A stretch of DNA of 20,019 nt from JAAXTX01 sp035560715 (lineage in GTDB: Bacteria; Patescibacteriota; Minisyncoccia; Moranbacterales; UBA1568). Position numbers and translations under genes: made by a program. Where the stretch lies: the NCBI GenBank assembly GCA_035560715.1, contig DATMYW010000008.1, forward strand, positions 1 to 20,019, given 5' to 3'. Under the pieces are notes generated by a model. The model had not been told where the DNA came from, did no database searches, and saw only the letters and a list, made by a program, of their open reading frames with translations. Shown here piece after piece: positions 14,065-20,019 of the stretch (the first letter of the stretch is position 1; every line of letters starts with the position of its first letter).

Positions 14065-14070
14065 ATTATA
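14065..14070 (-). promoter_or_regulatory. -10 box of the UbiA-family gene
   Basis: A perfect TATAAT on the - strand, with a weak TCTTCA -35 at 17 bp. It predicts a start near 14058 and a leader of about 22 nt to the ATG at 14036. Confidence 0.6.
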
Positions 14071-14214
14071 GACTGTTTTCCGATATTTGAAGATACCGCG
14101 TCTTGCAGGGGTGCCGCGCGTCGTCCGGATATCGCATCGCATTGTTATCGCGGGCGCGGCCATCGTCCTCGTGCCGTTCTGCGGATCTCCACCTTCACTG
14201 ATTGTCCCGCAGAC

Positions 14215-14242
14215 TTGCTCCCCGGCAGTTCCCTGCTATACT
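14215..14242 (+). promoter_or_regulatory. lemA promoter
   Basis: TTGCTC (14215-14220), 16 bp, TATACT (14237-14242) with an extended TGC. Start near 14249. The region 14071-14214 between this and the divergent promoter shows nothing else. Confidence 0.55.
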
Positions 14243-14274
14243 GATGTAGTGGCTTATTCGTGTCTATCAATCGT

Positions 14275-14820
14275 ATGATTTTCATACTCATTCTGATCGT
14301 GGCGGTGCTCTTATGGGGTGTGGTGGTCTATAATCGACTCGTCGTCCTGAAGAATCGTACCGATGAGTCCTGGAGCGATATCGACGTGCAACTCAAGCGT
14401 CGGTATGATCTTATTCCGAATCTCGTCAACACGGTGAAGGGGTATGCCGCGCATGAAAGCGGGGTTTTCGAGAAGGTGACCGAGGCGCGGACCCGTGCGA
14501 TGGATGCCGGGAGCCAGCAGGAGAAGGCGGAAGCCGAGAACGCTCTTGCCGGAACGTTGAAAAGCCTGTTCGCGGTCGCGGAAAACTACCCCGATCTCAA
14601 GGCGAATCAGAACTTCCTCGAATTGCAGCGTGAGCTGTCCGATACGGAAAACAAGATCCAGTCCGCTCGTCGCTTCTACAACGCGAACGTCCGGGACTTC
14701 AACACGATGATCGAACGTTTTCCGAACAATGTGGCCGCGCCTCTGTTTAATTTCGTGAAACGCGACTTCTTCGAATTGGAAGAAGAGGCGGCGAAGAAGC
14801 CGGTCGAAGTGAAGTTCTAG
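14275..14820 (+). CDS. lemA: LemA family membrane protein
   Basis: A 181-residue protein with one N-terminal membrane helix (residues 2-22) and then the LemA helical domain: YNRLVVLKNRTDESWSDIDVQLKRRYDLIPNLVNTVKGYA is followed by NFLELQRELSDTENKI and ARRFYNANVRDFN. The function of LemA is poorly known. It is very often the neighbour of htpX, as here, which suggests a link to membrane protein quality control. ATG 14275 is chosen because it begins directly before the helix; an in-frame GTG at 14260 would add five residues. No Shine-Dalgarno is visible. Confidence 0.94.
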   Translation: MIFILILIVAVLLWGVVVYNRLVVLKNRTDESWSDIDVQLKRRYDLIPNLVNTVKGYAAHESGVFEKVTEARTRAMDAGSQQEKAEAENALAGTLKSLFAVAENYPDLKANQNFLELQRELSDTENKIQSARRFYNANVRDFNTMIERFPNNVAAPLFNFVKRDFFELEEEAAKKPVEVKF

Positions 14821-14831
14821 TCGGTTCCCGC

Positions 14832-14860
14832 TGGAAAAACTCCCGGATATCGGGTATAAA
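14832..14860 (+). promoter_or_regulatory. candidate htpX promoter
   Basis: TGGAAA (14832-14837), 17 bp, TATAAA (14855-14860). The predicted start near 14867 falls inside the hairpin at 14861-14880, so either this promoter or the terminator reading of that hairpin may be wrong. Confidence 0.45.
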
Positions 14861-14880
14861 GGGGAGGCGACAGCCTCTCC
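14861..14880 (+). terminator. hairpin between lemA and htpX, weak terminator or leader structure
   Basis: GGGGAGGC (14861-14868) pairs with GCCTCTCC (14873-14880) around GACA with one G-T pair. Only TTGT follows, so termination would be partial. Confidence 0.4.
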
Positions 14881-14950
14881 TTGTCGTATCTCTCGAAGTT
14901 CAGCCTTTGAAATCACGAGGTTGAACCTTGAAAACCTCTTCTTCAAGCCT

Positions 14951-15853
14951 ATGCCGTCCATGTATACCAGCTATGACCGCAATATCCGCCTGACCGGGGT
15001 TTATCTCACGGGATTCTTGGTGGTCGTCATCGGAATCGGGTACGTGTTTTCACAGGCCTTGGATTCGCCTGGAATACTGCCGATCGCGGTCCTGCTCTCA
15101 ACCCTTATGAGTTTCGGCTCGTATTGGTGGAGCGACAGCATCGTACTCTCGATGAGCGGCGCACGGCCGATCGATTCCGAGGATGACCGTGAACTGTTCA
15201 GGATCGTCGAGAATCTCGCGATCACGGCCGGACTCCCGACCCCGCGCATCTTCGTAATCGACGATACCGCCATGAACGCGTTCGCGACGGGGCGTGACCC
15301 GGAGCACGGTGTCATCTGTTTCACGACGGGTCTTCTTTCTCGGCTCGACCGCTCCGAGATCGAGGGCGTGGCGGCGCACGAGCTTTCCCATATCGGCAAC
15401 CGGGACACGCTTCTGTCGACGGTCGTAGTAGTCCTGGTGGGGTTTGTGGCGCTTTTGGCCGACTGGTTCCGGCACTCGCTCTGGTTCGGACGAAATCGGG
15501 ATGATGACAATGGAAACGGTCAGCTTCAGGTGGTATTCTTTGTCCTGGCCATTATCCTTTCCATTCTGGCCCCACTCGCCGCTACGCTCATACAGTTGGC
15601 CATATCGCGAAAGCGGGAGTTCGTCGCGGATGCGTCAGGTGCTCTTCTGACACGCTATCCTGAGGGGCTTGCCTCGGCCTTGCGCAAGATTTCCGGCGAC
15701 ACGGAACCACTCGAAGCGGCGAACCGTGCGACCGCACATCTTTATATCGCCAACCCGTTCAAGGGCGGAAAAGGGGCGAAAATTTTCATGACCCATCCGC
15801 CCGTCGAGGAACGCATCGCGGCACTTCTTGGTGGACATGTGACTGACAACTGA
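14951..15853 (+). CDS. htpX: HtpX-type membrane zinc metalloprotease
   Basis: A 300-residue M48 protease with the zinc motif HELSH at 143-147 (AAHELSHIGNRD) and the downstream zinc ligand Glu in REFVADASGA. Two membrane helices lie before the catalytic part (about 15-33 and 39-58) and two after it (about 160-180 and 195-215). HtpX degrades damaged membrane proteins. The start MPSMYTSYDRN at 14951 is favoured because TTCAAGCCTATG also opens the dksA-like gene; 14960 is the alternative. The last codons and the stop (ACT GAC AAC TGA) are made from a 7-nt repeat, so the C-terminal tail VTDN is probably not conserved. Confidence 0.94.
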   Translation: MPSMYTSYDRNIRLTGVYLTGFLVVVIGIGYVFSQALDSPGILPIAVLLSTLMSFGSYWWSDSIVLSMSGARPIDSEDDRELFRIVENLAITAGLPTPRIFVIDDTAMNAFATGRDPEHGVICFTTGLLSRLDRSEIEGVAAHELSHIGNRDTLLSTVVVVLVGFVALLADWFRHSLWFGRNRDDDNGNGQLQVVFFVLAIILSILAPLAATLIQLAISRKREFVADASGALLTRYPEGLASALRKISGDTEPLEAANRATAHLYIANPFKGGKGAKIFMTHPPVEERIAALLGGHVTDN

Positions 15854-15869
15854 TAACTGACAACTTACG
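15842..15869 (+). repeat. 7-nt-period repeat at the htpX stop codon
   Basis: ACTGACA, ACTGATA, ACTGACA, ACTTACG in direct succession. The first units are inside the end of htpX and supply its TGA. ACAACTTAC (15860-15868) is a perfect inverted copy of GTAAGTTGT (15925-15933) in the next repeat. Confidence 0.6.
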
Positions 15870-15907
15870 ACGTTCGGCTGTCATTGTATGTATATCGATA
15901 CGTTTTC

Positions 15908-15942
15908 GTTGTTCGTCGTCGGTTGTAAGTTGTGAGTAGACG
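15908..15942 (+). repeat. 7-nt-period repeat just before the 15945 gene
   Basis: GTTGTTC, GTCGTCG, GTTGTAA, GTTGTGA, GTAGACG. It is oriented opposite to the array at 15842 and can pair with it. It ends two bases before the next start codon. Confidence 0.55.
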
Positions 15943-15944
15943 AT

Positions 15945-16409
15945 ATGCCCAACTATCAGGATTTTCTCAAGATGGCGCGGGAACGGCAGGCAAAAGTCGG
16001 CGTGTCGAAAGGAGGTGTCTCGTTCACGCGTCATGCGGAGTACAAGATGAAACAGTACGGCTTGTCGGCACAGCGGGTCCGAACGGTCATGCGTAACCCG
16101 AAGCGGATACAGGAAGGGGTTGCCAAGGATACGGTGGCCGTGATGCAGCCGGTCTCGATGCGGCGAAAGGATGGAATGGAGACGTGGAGTCAGGAAATAT
16201 GGGTGATGTATGTCCAAGCGAAGAGTCGCAAGTTAAAAGTCCATAAAGTCGAAAGTCAAAACATCGGGATCGGATCCGGCGGAGGGATTAGAGTCATCAG
16301 CGCTTGGCGGTATCCCGGGGTGAGTCCTAAGGGGAATCCGATCCCGGAGGAGATTTTGCGTGAAATCGAGGAAGGGAGTATCTTTGAGGAGGAGGGGATA
16401 ATCGGATAA
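15945..16409 (+). CDS. small DUF4258-like protein carrying a repeat-derived insert
   Basis: A 154-residue protein. The segment FTRHAEYKMKQYGLSAQRVRTVMRNPKRI (residues about 27-55) follows the pattern of DUF4258 or BrnT-like small proteins (His-Ala near a basic helix and a VxxVxxNP turn). This assignment is from pattern only. Residues 94-106 (SRKLKVHKVESQN) are encoded by a run of 7-nt repeats and interrupt what looks like one beta region (WVMYVQAK ... IRVISAWRYPG). The C-terminal tail is acidic. The next gene starts 4 nt after the stop, so the two form an operon. No Shine-Dalgarno or clear promoter was found. A toxin role cannot be claimed, as no antitoxin-like partner is adjacent. Confidence 0.65.
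   Translation: MPNYQDFLKMARERQAKVGVSKGGVSFTRHAEYKMKQYGLSAQRVRTVMRNPKRIQEGVAKDTVAVMQPVSMRRKDGMETWSQEIWVMYVQAKSRKLKVHKVESQNIGIGSGGGIRVISAWRYPGVSPKGNPIPEEILREIEEGSIFEEEGIIG
16224..16262 (+). repeat. 7-nt-period repeat inside a coding region
   Basis: AGTCGCA, AGTTAAA, AGTCCAT, AAAGTCG, AAAGTCA follow one another with a 7-nt period. The run is AT-rich against a GC-rich gene and stays in frame, adding a Lys/Ser-rich stretch. Confidence 0.55.
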
Positions 16410-16413
16410 GACC

Positions 16414-16914
16414 ATGAATATGACCGATGAAGTGAAACAGGAAGTGCCGAAGACGGACAAAGCGTCGGACCTTAAGGGAATCCTTTCGCAGCTCGAGGTG
16501 CTGCTCGACGAGTACATGGTGACGAAGGCGCCGTTTCAGATTCCGGACAACGGCAAGGAGCTGATCGTGAAGATCGCTCCGTATCTGGTAATCATATCGG
16601 CCATCATCGCCGTCCCGGCCCTGCTCGCGGGACTCGGTCTGTCGATGTTCCTCGCTCCGCTCGCGCTCCTCGGCGGGCACTACGGCGTGGCGGCATTCAT
16701 CTCGCTTATCTTCGCGGCGATTTCGCTCGTCATCGACATCATGGCGATTCCCGGTCTTTTCGCCCGTTCGAAGAAAGGTTGGAGACTGACCTATTACGCG
16801 ACCGTCGTCGGTCTCGTTGGCAGCGTCTTTTCCTTCAATATCATCGGTGGGATCATCGGTGCCATCATCGGGTGGTACCTCCTGTTCCAGGTGAAGGAGA
16901 AGTACGCGAATTAG
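16414..16914 (+). CDS. four-helix membrane protein of unknown function
   Basis: A 166-residue protein. A charged N-terminal part (residues 1-45, with LSQLEVLLDEYMVTKAPFQI forming an amphipathic helix) precedes four hydrophobic segments (about 52-70, 75-92, 95-112, 128-160). The arrangement resembles small hypothetical membrane proteins I associate with Patescibacteria. No catalytic motif is seen. The start is 4 nt after the previous gene's stop, so the genes are probably translated from one message. GAGGAGGGG lies about 20 nt upstream, too far for a normal ribosome site. A terminator follows the stop. Confidence 0.8.
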   Translation: MNMTDEVKQEVPKTDKASDLKGILSQLEVLLDEYMVTKAPFQIPDNGKELIVKIAPYLVIISAIIAVPALLAGLGLSMFLAPLALLGGHYGVAAFISLIFAAISLVIDIMAIPGLFARSKKGWRLTYYATVVGLVGSVFSFNIIGGIIGAIIGWYLLFQVKEKYAN

Positions 16915-16934
16915 CAGTTCATGTCGGTTCGAAA

Positions 16935-16960
16935 GCCGCTCCATATCGGAGCGGTTTTTC
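16935..16960 (+). terminator. terminator of the 15945-16914 operon
   Basis: A perfect 7-bp stem (CCGCTCC at 16936-16942, GGAGCGG at 16948-16954) with loop ATATC is followed by five T and then C. The T run also forms the -35 of the pyk promoter. Confidence 0.85.
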
Positions 16961-16984
16961 ATTTAATCAGTGACGGGCTATACT
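16956..16984 (+). promoter_or_regulatory. pyk promoter overlapping the terminator tail
   Basis: TTTTCA (16956-16961), 17 bp, TATACT (16979-16984). Start near 16991. Confidence 0.6.
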
Positions 16985-17024
16985 GGAATCATCGAAAAAC
17001 GGTCAATCATAAACGGATACGGAT

Positions 17025-18455
17025 ATGAAAAACACCAAAATCGTCACGACTATCGGCCCGGCGTCGGAATCCAAGGAGATGCTCCGGGCGCTCGCGGAGG
17101 CCGGAATGAACGTCGTCCGTCTCAACTTCTCGCACAACGAACATGCGTGGCATCGCGATGTCATAAACCGTGTCCGGGAGATATCGCAGGAGCTGAATCA
17201 GCCGATAGGCATACTGGCGGATCTGCAGGGACCCCGCATCCGCATCGGGAACGATGCGGAAGTCGCGGTAGCGTCCGGACATTCGGTCCGTGTCAGCGAT
17301 ATCGGACACAAGGAGACGCTTTCCGCTTCGGATCTTGCGACCGTCTTCCTCGATATAGCCGGCATATCCGATCCGCTCGAGGCGGGACATCAGGTGCTCA
17401 TAGAGGACGGTACGATCCGACTCTCCGTCACGGGCCGGGAGGAAGGGTGTGCCATCGCGACGGTGGAGACCGATGGGCTGATACGGCCTCGCAAGGGCGT
17501 GAATCTGCCTGATTCCAAGCTTGATCTGCCGATCCTTTCCGAAAAGGACCGAAAAGACCTGTCGTTCGTCCTTAAGGAAGGAGTCGATTTCGTCGGTCTT
17601 TCGTTTGTCGGGTCGGCCCAAGACATCGAGAGCGCCCGTGAAGTCATGCGGGCCGAGCTGCCCGAAGGGGCGCGTCTGCCGGATATCGTTTCCAAGATCG
17701 AGCGCAAGGAGGCGATCAAGAACATCGACGCGATCATCAAGGCGACGGATGCGGTCATGGTGGCTCGCGGCGACCTCGGTATCGAAATGCCGGAGTCCGA
17801 GGTGACACTTCTGCAGAAGGATATCATCCGCCGAAGCCTTATGGCGGTGAAGCCGGTCATAGTAGCGACGCAGATGATGAAAAGTATGACGGAACAGCCG
17901 ATTCCGACACGCGCCGAGGTGAGCGATGTGACGAATGCGGTCGTGGATCATGCGGATGCCGTGATGCTTTCCGAAGAGTCGGCTATGGGCAAGTATCCTG
18001 CGGAGACCGTTTCCATGATGCGCGAAATCATCACAAGGACCGAAGAGTCGCCGTTTGACGACGTGTATGACGCCTTGGACCTGAATATCCATTCCGAATA
18101 CGCCACATTGATCCGGAGCGTGTACGAGCTGGCCAAGAGTTTCGAGACCAAGGCGATCCTGCTGCTTTCCATGAGCGGATTCACCGCCAAGCTCGCATCC
18201 CATTTCCGACCGGATACGGGTATCCTGGTCGCGACGAACGACCGTCGAACCTATGATCGCATGGCGCTTGTCTGGGGTGTGCGCCCGTACCTGTTCGATG
18301 GGGACAAGGATCTCGACAGCTTTATCGACAAGATGGTCGATTCGGCCAAGGAAGACGGAATCCTCGCGGCCGGTGATCAGACGGTCGTATTCCTCGGCCG
18401 CGTGCCCGGCAACCGCGATATGATGCGCCTTGTCGGAATCCGGGAAATCGGTTAA
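17025..18455 (+). CDS. pyk: pyruvate kinase
   Basis: A 476-residue protein, normal for the family (about 470). It converts phosphoenolpyruvate and ADP to pyruvate and ATP, the last energy-yielding step of glycolysis. The barrel begins with TKIVTTIGPAS and contains NVVRLNFSHN and LQGPRIRIG, where most enzymes have KGPEIR. It also has the catalytic lysine K224 in VSKIERKEAIKN, the metal site VARGDLGIEMP, and VATQMMKSM. The usual MLSGETA reads MLSEESA. The B domain lies at about 70-160 and the C-terminal allosteric domain begins near 350. No Shine-Dalgarno precedes the ATG. The next gene starts 9 nt after the stop. Confidence 0.96.
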   Translation: MKNTKIVTTIGPASESKEMLRALAEAGMNVVRLNFSHNEHAWHRDVINRVREISQELNQPIGILADLQGPRIRIGNDAEVAVASGHSVRVSDIGHKETLSASDLATVFLDIAGISDPLEAGHQVLIEDGTIRLSVTGREEGCAIATVETDGLIRPRKGVNLPDSKLDLPILSEKDRKDLSFVLKEGVDFVGLSFVGSAQDIESAREVMRAELPEGARLPDIVSKIERKEAIKNIDAIIKATDAVMVARGDLGIEMPESEVTLLQKDIIRRSLMAVKPVIVATQMMKSMTEQPIPTRAEVSDVTNAVVDHADAVMLSEESAMGKYPAETVSMMREIITRTEESPFDDVYDALDLNIHSEYATLIRSVYELAKSFETKAILLLSMSGFTAKLASHFRPDTGILVATNDRRTYDRMALVWGVRPYLFDGDKDLDSFIDKMVDSAKEDGILAAGDQTVVFLGRVPGNRDMMRLVGIREIG

Positions 18456-18464
18456 TGGATCGGT

Positions 18465-19391
18465 ATGGAAATGGAATTCGGAGACGCCTTATCGGGAGAG
18501 GCACGGGAACAGGAGCGAAGTCGAAGGAGACGTGTTTTTCTCGACTCTTGCGCGCAGCGACTTCAGACGCTCGAACAGGACGGGGTGTTTCCGAGCGATT
18601 ATATCGAGGCTCGGTTTGCGGCGGCAAAACTTTCATCTGGTGATTTCAAGAATCCAGAGGCCGAAGGCGAGTCGTTCGCGAGTCTTGGCGTGAAAGAACG
18701 GAAACGGTTTCTCAGCGCGATCGACACGTTGGTCGAAACCGTCCGTCCTGCGATTGTGAGGATAACAGGGAGGTTGGACGGGCTGGAGCTGAAGAAACTT
18801 TCTGGAATAATCTGGGGAGAAGCCTTACCGGTCAGCGTACATGATATCCGGAAATATCTTGAGCGGCCGTGGGAGGAGTTTCGGGATGCCGTGCGTTGCT
18901 GGAAAGAAGATCAGCTCTCTCTGCTTCTTGCAGTCGAAAATCCCGATTTGGACAGGCTTACCAGCGCCTATGGAGAGATGTTCGCGTGGAAGGACTCGTT
19001 ATCGGATTCGCATGACGGATTAGATGAAGATGACCTTACAACACCTCCCTCGGTCCGTATGTCGGAGGACGGATTGGAAAAACTCTTCTCGTTCGCCGAG
19101 GATCGACTGCTACGGAAGGCGGACGATTTTCGCGGACGGATAGAGGATATATTGGAGCTGAAGGAATCCGAAATTCTGCTCCTGCCGGAATTCGAAGAGT
19201 CGCTGTATGCGGAATACAGGAAGCTGAGTGACAAGATGGATACCTTTCATGAGGATTCGGCGAAAGTGCGAAAGTGGTTCAGAATACTGGATCAGCTGAC
19301 GGAAGATTCCCGATGGGATGACGTATTCAAGGCATTCGATCGGGCGATCGCGAGGGCTGCTCGACGCGGTTCGGGAGAAGAGCCTGTTTAG
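18465..19391 (+). CDS. acidic helical protein of unknown function
   Basis: A 308-residue soluble protein I do not recognise. It is rich in Glu, Asp, Arg and Leu, with long predicted helices throughout and likely coiled-coil stretches (residues 8-40 and 205-275). It has no signal peptide or membrane segment. Trp residues at intervals (for example EEFRDAVRCWKEDQL) suggest a folded helical bundle. It lies 9 nt after pyk and is probably co-transcribed, although a functional link to glycolysis is not implied. ATG 18465 is the first in-frame start. Another ATG five nt before the gene is in a different frame. Confidence 0.7.
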   Translation: MEMEFGDALSGEAREQERSRRRRVFLDSCAQRLQTLEQDGVFPSDYIEARFAAAKLSSGDFKNPEAEGESFASLGVKERKRFLSAIDTLVETVRPAIVRITGRLDGLELKKLSGIIWGEALPVSVHDIRKYLERPWEEFRDAVRCWKEDQLSLLLAVENPDLDRLTSAYGEMFAWKDSLSDSHDGLDEDDLTTPPSVRMSEDGLEKLFSFAEDRLLRKADDFRGRIEDILELKESEILLLPEFEESLYAEYRKLSDKMDTFHEDSAKVRKWFRILDQLTEDSRWDDVFKAFDRAIARAARRGSGEEPV

Positions 19392-19479
19392 GAGTCTTGC
19401 CGCGGGTAGAAAACCTGCTCTTGCCCGACGAGGAAAAATACGATAGGCTGTCTTTCTGGGGAGTCAGTGTATTTTGTTC

Positions 19480-19493
19480 GAAAAGCGCTTTTC
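19480..19493. other. palindrome downstream of the 18465 gene
   Basis: GAAAAGCGCTTTTC is a perfect 14-nt palindrome 89 nt after the stop. It could be a weak terminator, since the right arm contains four T. Nothing else is seen in 19392-19505. Confidence 0.3.
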
Positions 19494-19505
19494 TCAGGTG
19501 TAATT

Positions 19506-19625
19506 GGAGAGGTGGCCGAGCCCTGTATCGTACGGTACAGGGCCGAGTGGTTGCCCGTTCGTCACAGCGAACGGGTCCGCGCACTCCGCAAGGCGGAGAT
19601 GTCGCAGAAAGGTGCACGCCTGTCC
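19506..19625 (+). pseudogene. broken tRNA-Ser copy 1, interrupted by three palindromes
   Basis: GGAGAGGTGGCCGAG (19506-19520) and TGGTTG (19548-19553) match the first 21 nt of the intact tRNA-Ser downstream. Between them lies a 7-bp hairpin (19521-19527 with 19536-19542) bounded by a direct GGCCGAG duplication (19514-19520 and 19541-19547). A second perfect 8-bp hairpin follows at 19554-19575 and a third 6-bp one at 19584-19598. The anticodon arm is gone; a CGCAG...CCTGTCC remnant at 19603-19625 may be the T arm. The product cannot be a tRNA. Confidence 0.6.
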
Positions 19626-19631
19626 GAATTC

Positions 19632-19672
19632 AGAAGTCGTCAGTTGTTCGTTGTCAGTCGTCAGTTACTATT
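19632..19672 (+). repeat. 7-nt-period repeat between tRNA-Ser copies 1 and 2
   Basis: AGAAGTC, GTCAGTT, GTTCGTT, GTCAGTC, GTCAGTT, ACTATT. It ends directly at the first base of copy 2. Confidence 0.55.
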
Positions 19673-19787
19673 GGAGAGGTGGCCGAGTGGTTGAAGGCGC
19701 GCGCTTGGAAAGCGCGTTAGGGGCAACTCTACGCAGGTTCGCCCGGGCATTCGCCGGGCGCCCCGCGCATGCGGGGCGAATCCTCCG
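19673..19787 (+). pseudogene. broken tRNA-Ser(GGA) copy 2 with an insert in the T loop
   Basis: The first 69 nt (19673-19741) equal the intact tRNA-Ser at 19828 except for one base (GAG against GGG in the D loop). After GGTTCG a 37-nt insert (19742-19778) forms two tight hairpins: CGCCCGG/CCGGGCG at 19740-19760 and CGCCCCGC/GCGGGGCG at 19759-19778. AATCC then resumes, but the rest of the acceptor strand is missing (TCCG, then unrelated sequence). Without the acceptor stem and CCA the copy should not give a working tRNA. Confidence 0.7.
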
Positions 19788-19811
19788 ATATGTTTTTAAA
19801 ATAGAAGATGA

Positions 19812-19817
19812 TATAGT
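19812..19817 (+). promoter_or_regulatory. candidate -10 box of the tRNA-Ser gene
   Basis: TATAGT ends 10 nt before the mature 5' end. No clear -35 was found. Confidence 0.35.
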
Positions 19818-19827
19818 TGGCAATTAC

Positions 19828-19915
19828 GGAGAGGTGGCCGGGTGGTTGAAGGCGCGCGCTTGGAAAGCGCGTTAGGGGCAACTCTACGCAGGTTCGAATC
19901 CTGTCCTCTCCGCCA
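19828..19915 (+). tRNA. tRNA-Ser, anticodon GGA
   Basis: An 88-nt class II tRNA. The acceptor stem pairs GGAGAGG with CCTCTCC, followed by discriminator G and an encoded CCA. The anticodon stem CGCGC/GCGCG encloses TTGGAAA, giving anticodon GGA (reads UCC and UCU). The long variable arm TAGGGGCAACTCTA and the T arm CAGGTTCGAATCCTG are intact. This is the only complete copy of the three. Confidence 0.96.
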
Positions 19916-19941
19916 GAAAGGATTTTGAAAATGCGAGTTGT

Positions 19942-19962
19942 CCGCCTCGCTTTGCTCGGCGG
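19942..19962 (+). repeat. GC-rich palindrome after the tRNA, possible terminator
   Basis: CCGCC (19942-19946) pairs with GGCGG (19958-19962) around TCGCTTTGCTC, in which GC and GC pair again. CTAATTT follows. It resembles the small palindromes in the broken tRNA copies in size and style. Confidence 0.45.
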
Positions 19963-20019
19963 CTAATTTGTATGGGATTTTTGGCGAAAAGGAAATGCTT
20001 TTATCAATAAGGTCAAAAG

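Noticed and set aside
15842..15942. CRISPR array
   Set aside because: The units are 7 nt, adjacent and degenerate, with no spacers; no cas gene is in the window.
17007..18203. 398-codon open frame on the - strand opposite pyk
   Set aside because: Composition rich in Arg, His and Asp is typical of an antisense shadow, and pyruvate kinase on the other strand is certain.
19506..19787. Reading copies 1 and 2 as functional tRNAs with introns
   Set aside because: Known bacterial tRNA introns are self-splicing and much longer, mostly in the anticodon loop; here the inserts are in D and T arms and the acceptor 3' strand is missing.

Overview
The window is bacterial chromosome, densely packed, with nearly all genes on the + strand and one long gene (12357-14036) on the - strand. 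The gene set is mostly conserved housekeeping genes: ribosomal protein S15, PNPase, RsmA, ComM, a YraN nuclease-fold protein, DksA/TraR, LemA, HtpX and pyruvate kinase. Two lineage-typical membrane proteins of unknown function, a divergent signal peptidase II and very compact intergenic regions suggest a Patescibacteria (Candidate Phyla Radiation) genome with a rather GC-rich sequence. That placement is inferred from gene style and not proven. TGA acts as a normal stop.

Layout. Positions 1-1700 hold the possible tail of one gene and a B12-binding radical SAM enzyme that looks more AT-rich than the rest. Positions 1820-5580 form an RNA-metabolism block: rpsO with a structured leader, a NYN-domain protein, a terminated structured RNA of about 250 nt, and pnp with its own hairpin leader. 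Positions 5590-6714 encode a single-pass membrane protein. Positions 6715-7501 have no convincing protein gene. They carry the strongest promoter of the window, about 600 nt of hairpin-rich sequence and a terminator, so this is a large non-coding RNA candidate. Positions 7502-12310 run yraN, dksA-like, lspA-like, comM, a YabE/RlpA-type cell-wall protein and rsmA. The UbiA-family fusion protein converges on rsmA at a shared bidirectional terminator. Positions 14215-16914 hold lemA, htpX, a small DUF4258-like protein and a four-helix membrane protein. Positions 16956-19391 hold pyruvate kinase and an unrecognised acidic helical protein. The end (19500-19915) contains an intact tRNA-Ser(GGA) preceded by two broken copies interrupted by short GC-rich palindromes.

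Expression signals are unusually readable. Many genes have a TAYANT-type -10 box (TATACT, TACAAT, TACAGT, TATAGT), often with a 17-bp spacer to a TTGACT/TTTTCA-like -35. In several places the -35 lies in or just after the U-tract of the preceding terminator. Shine-Dalgarno sequences are mostly missing. yraN and rsmA have the -10 box exactly 6 nt before the ATG, which predicts leaderless mRNAs.

The strongest candidates for something undescribed are the two structured RNAs (2974-3226 and 6867-7464), the tRNA-Ser copies split by palindromes, and a family of 7-nt-period repeats at five places, one of them inside a coding region.
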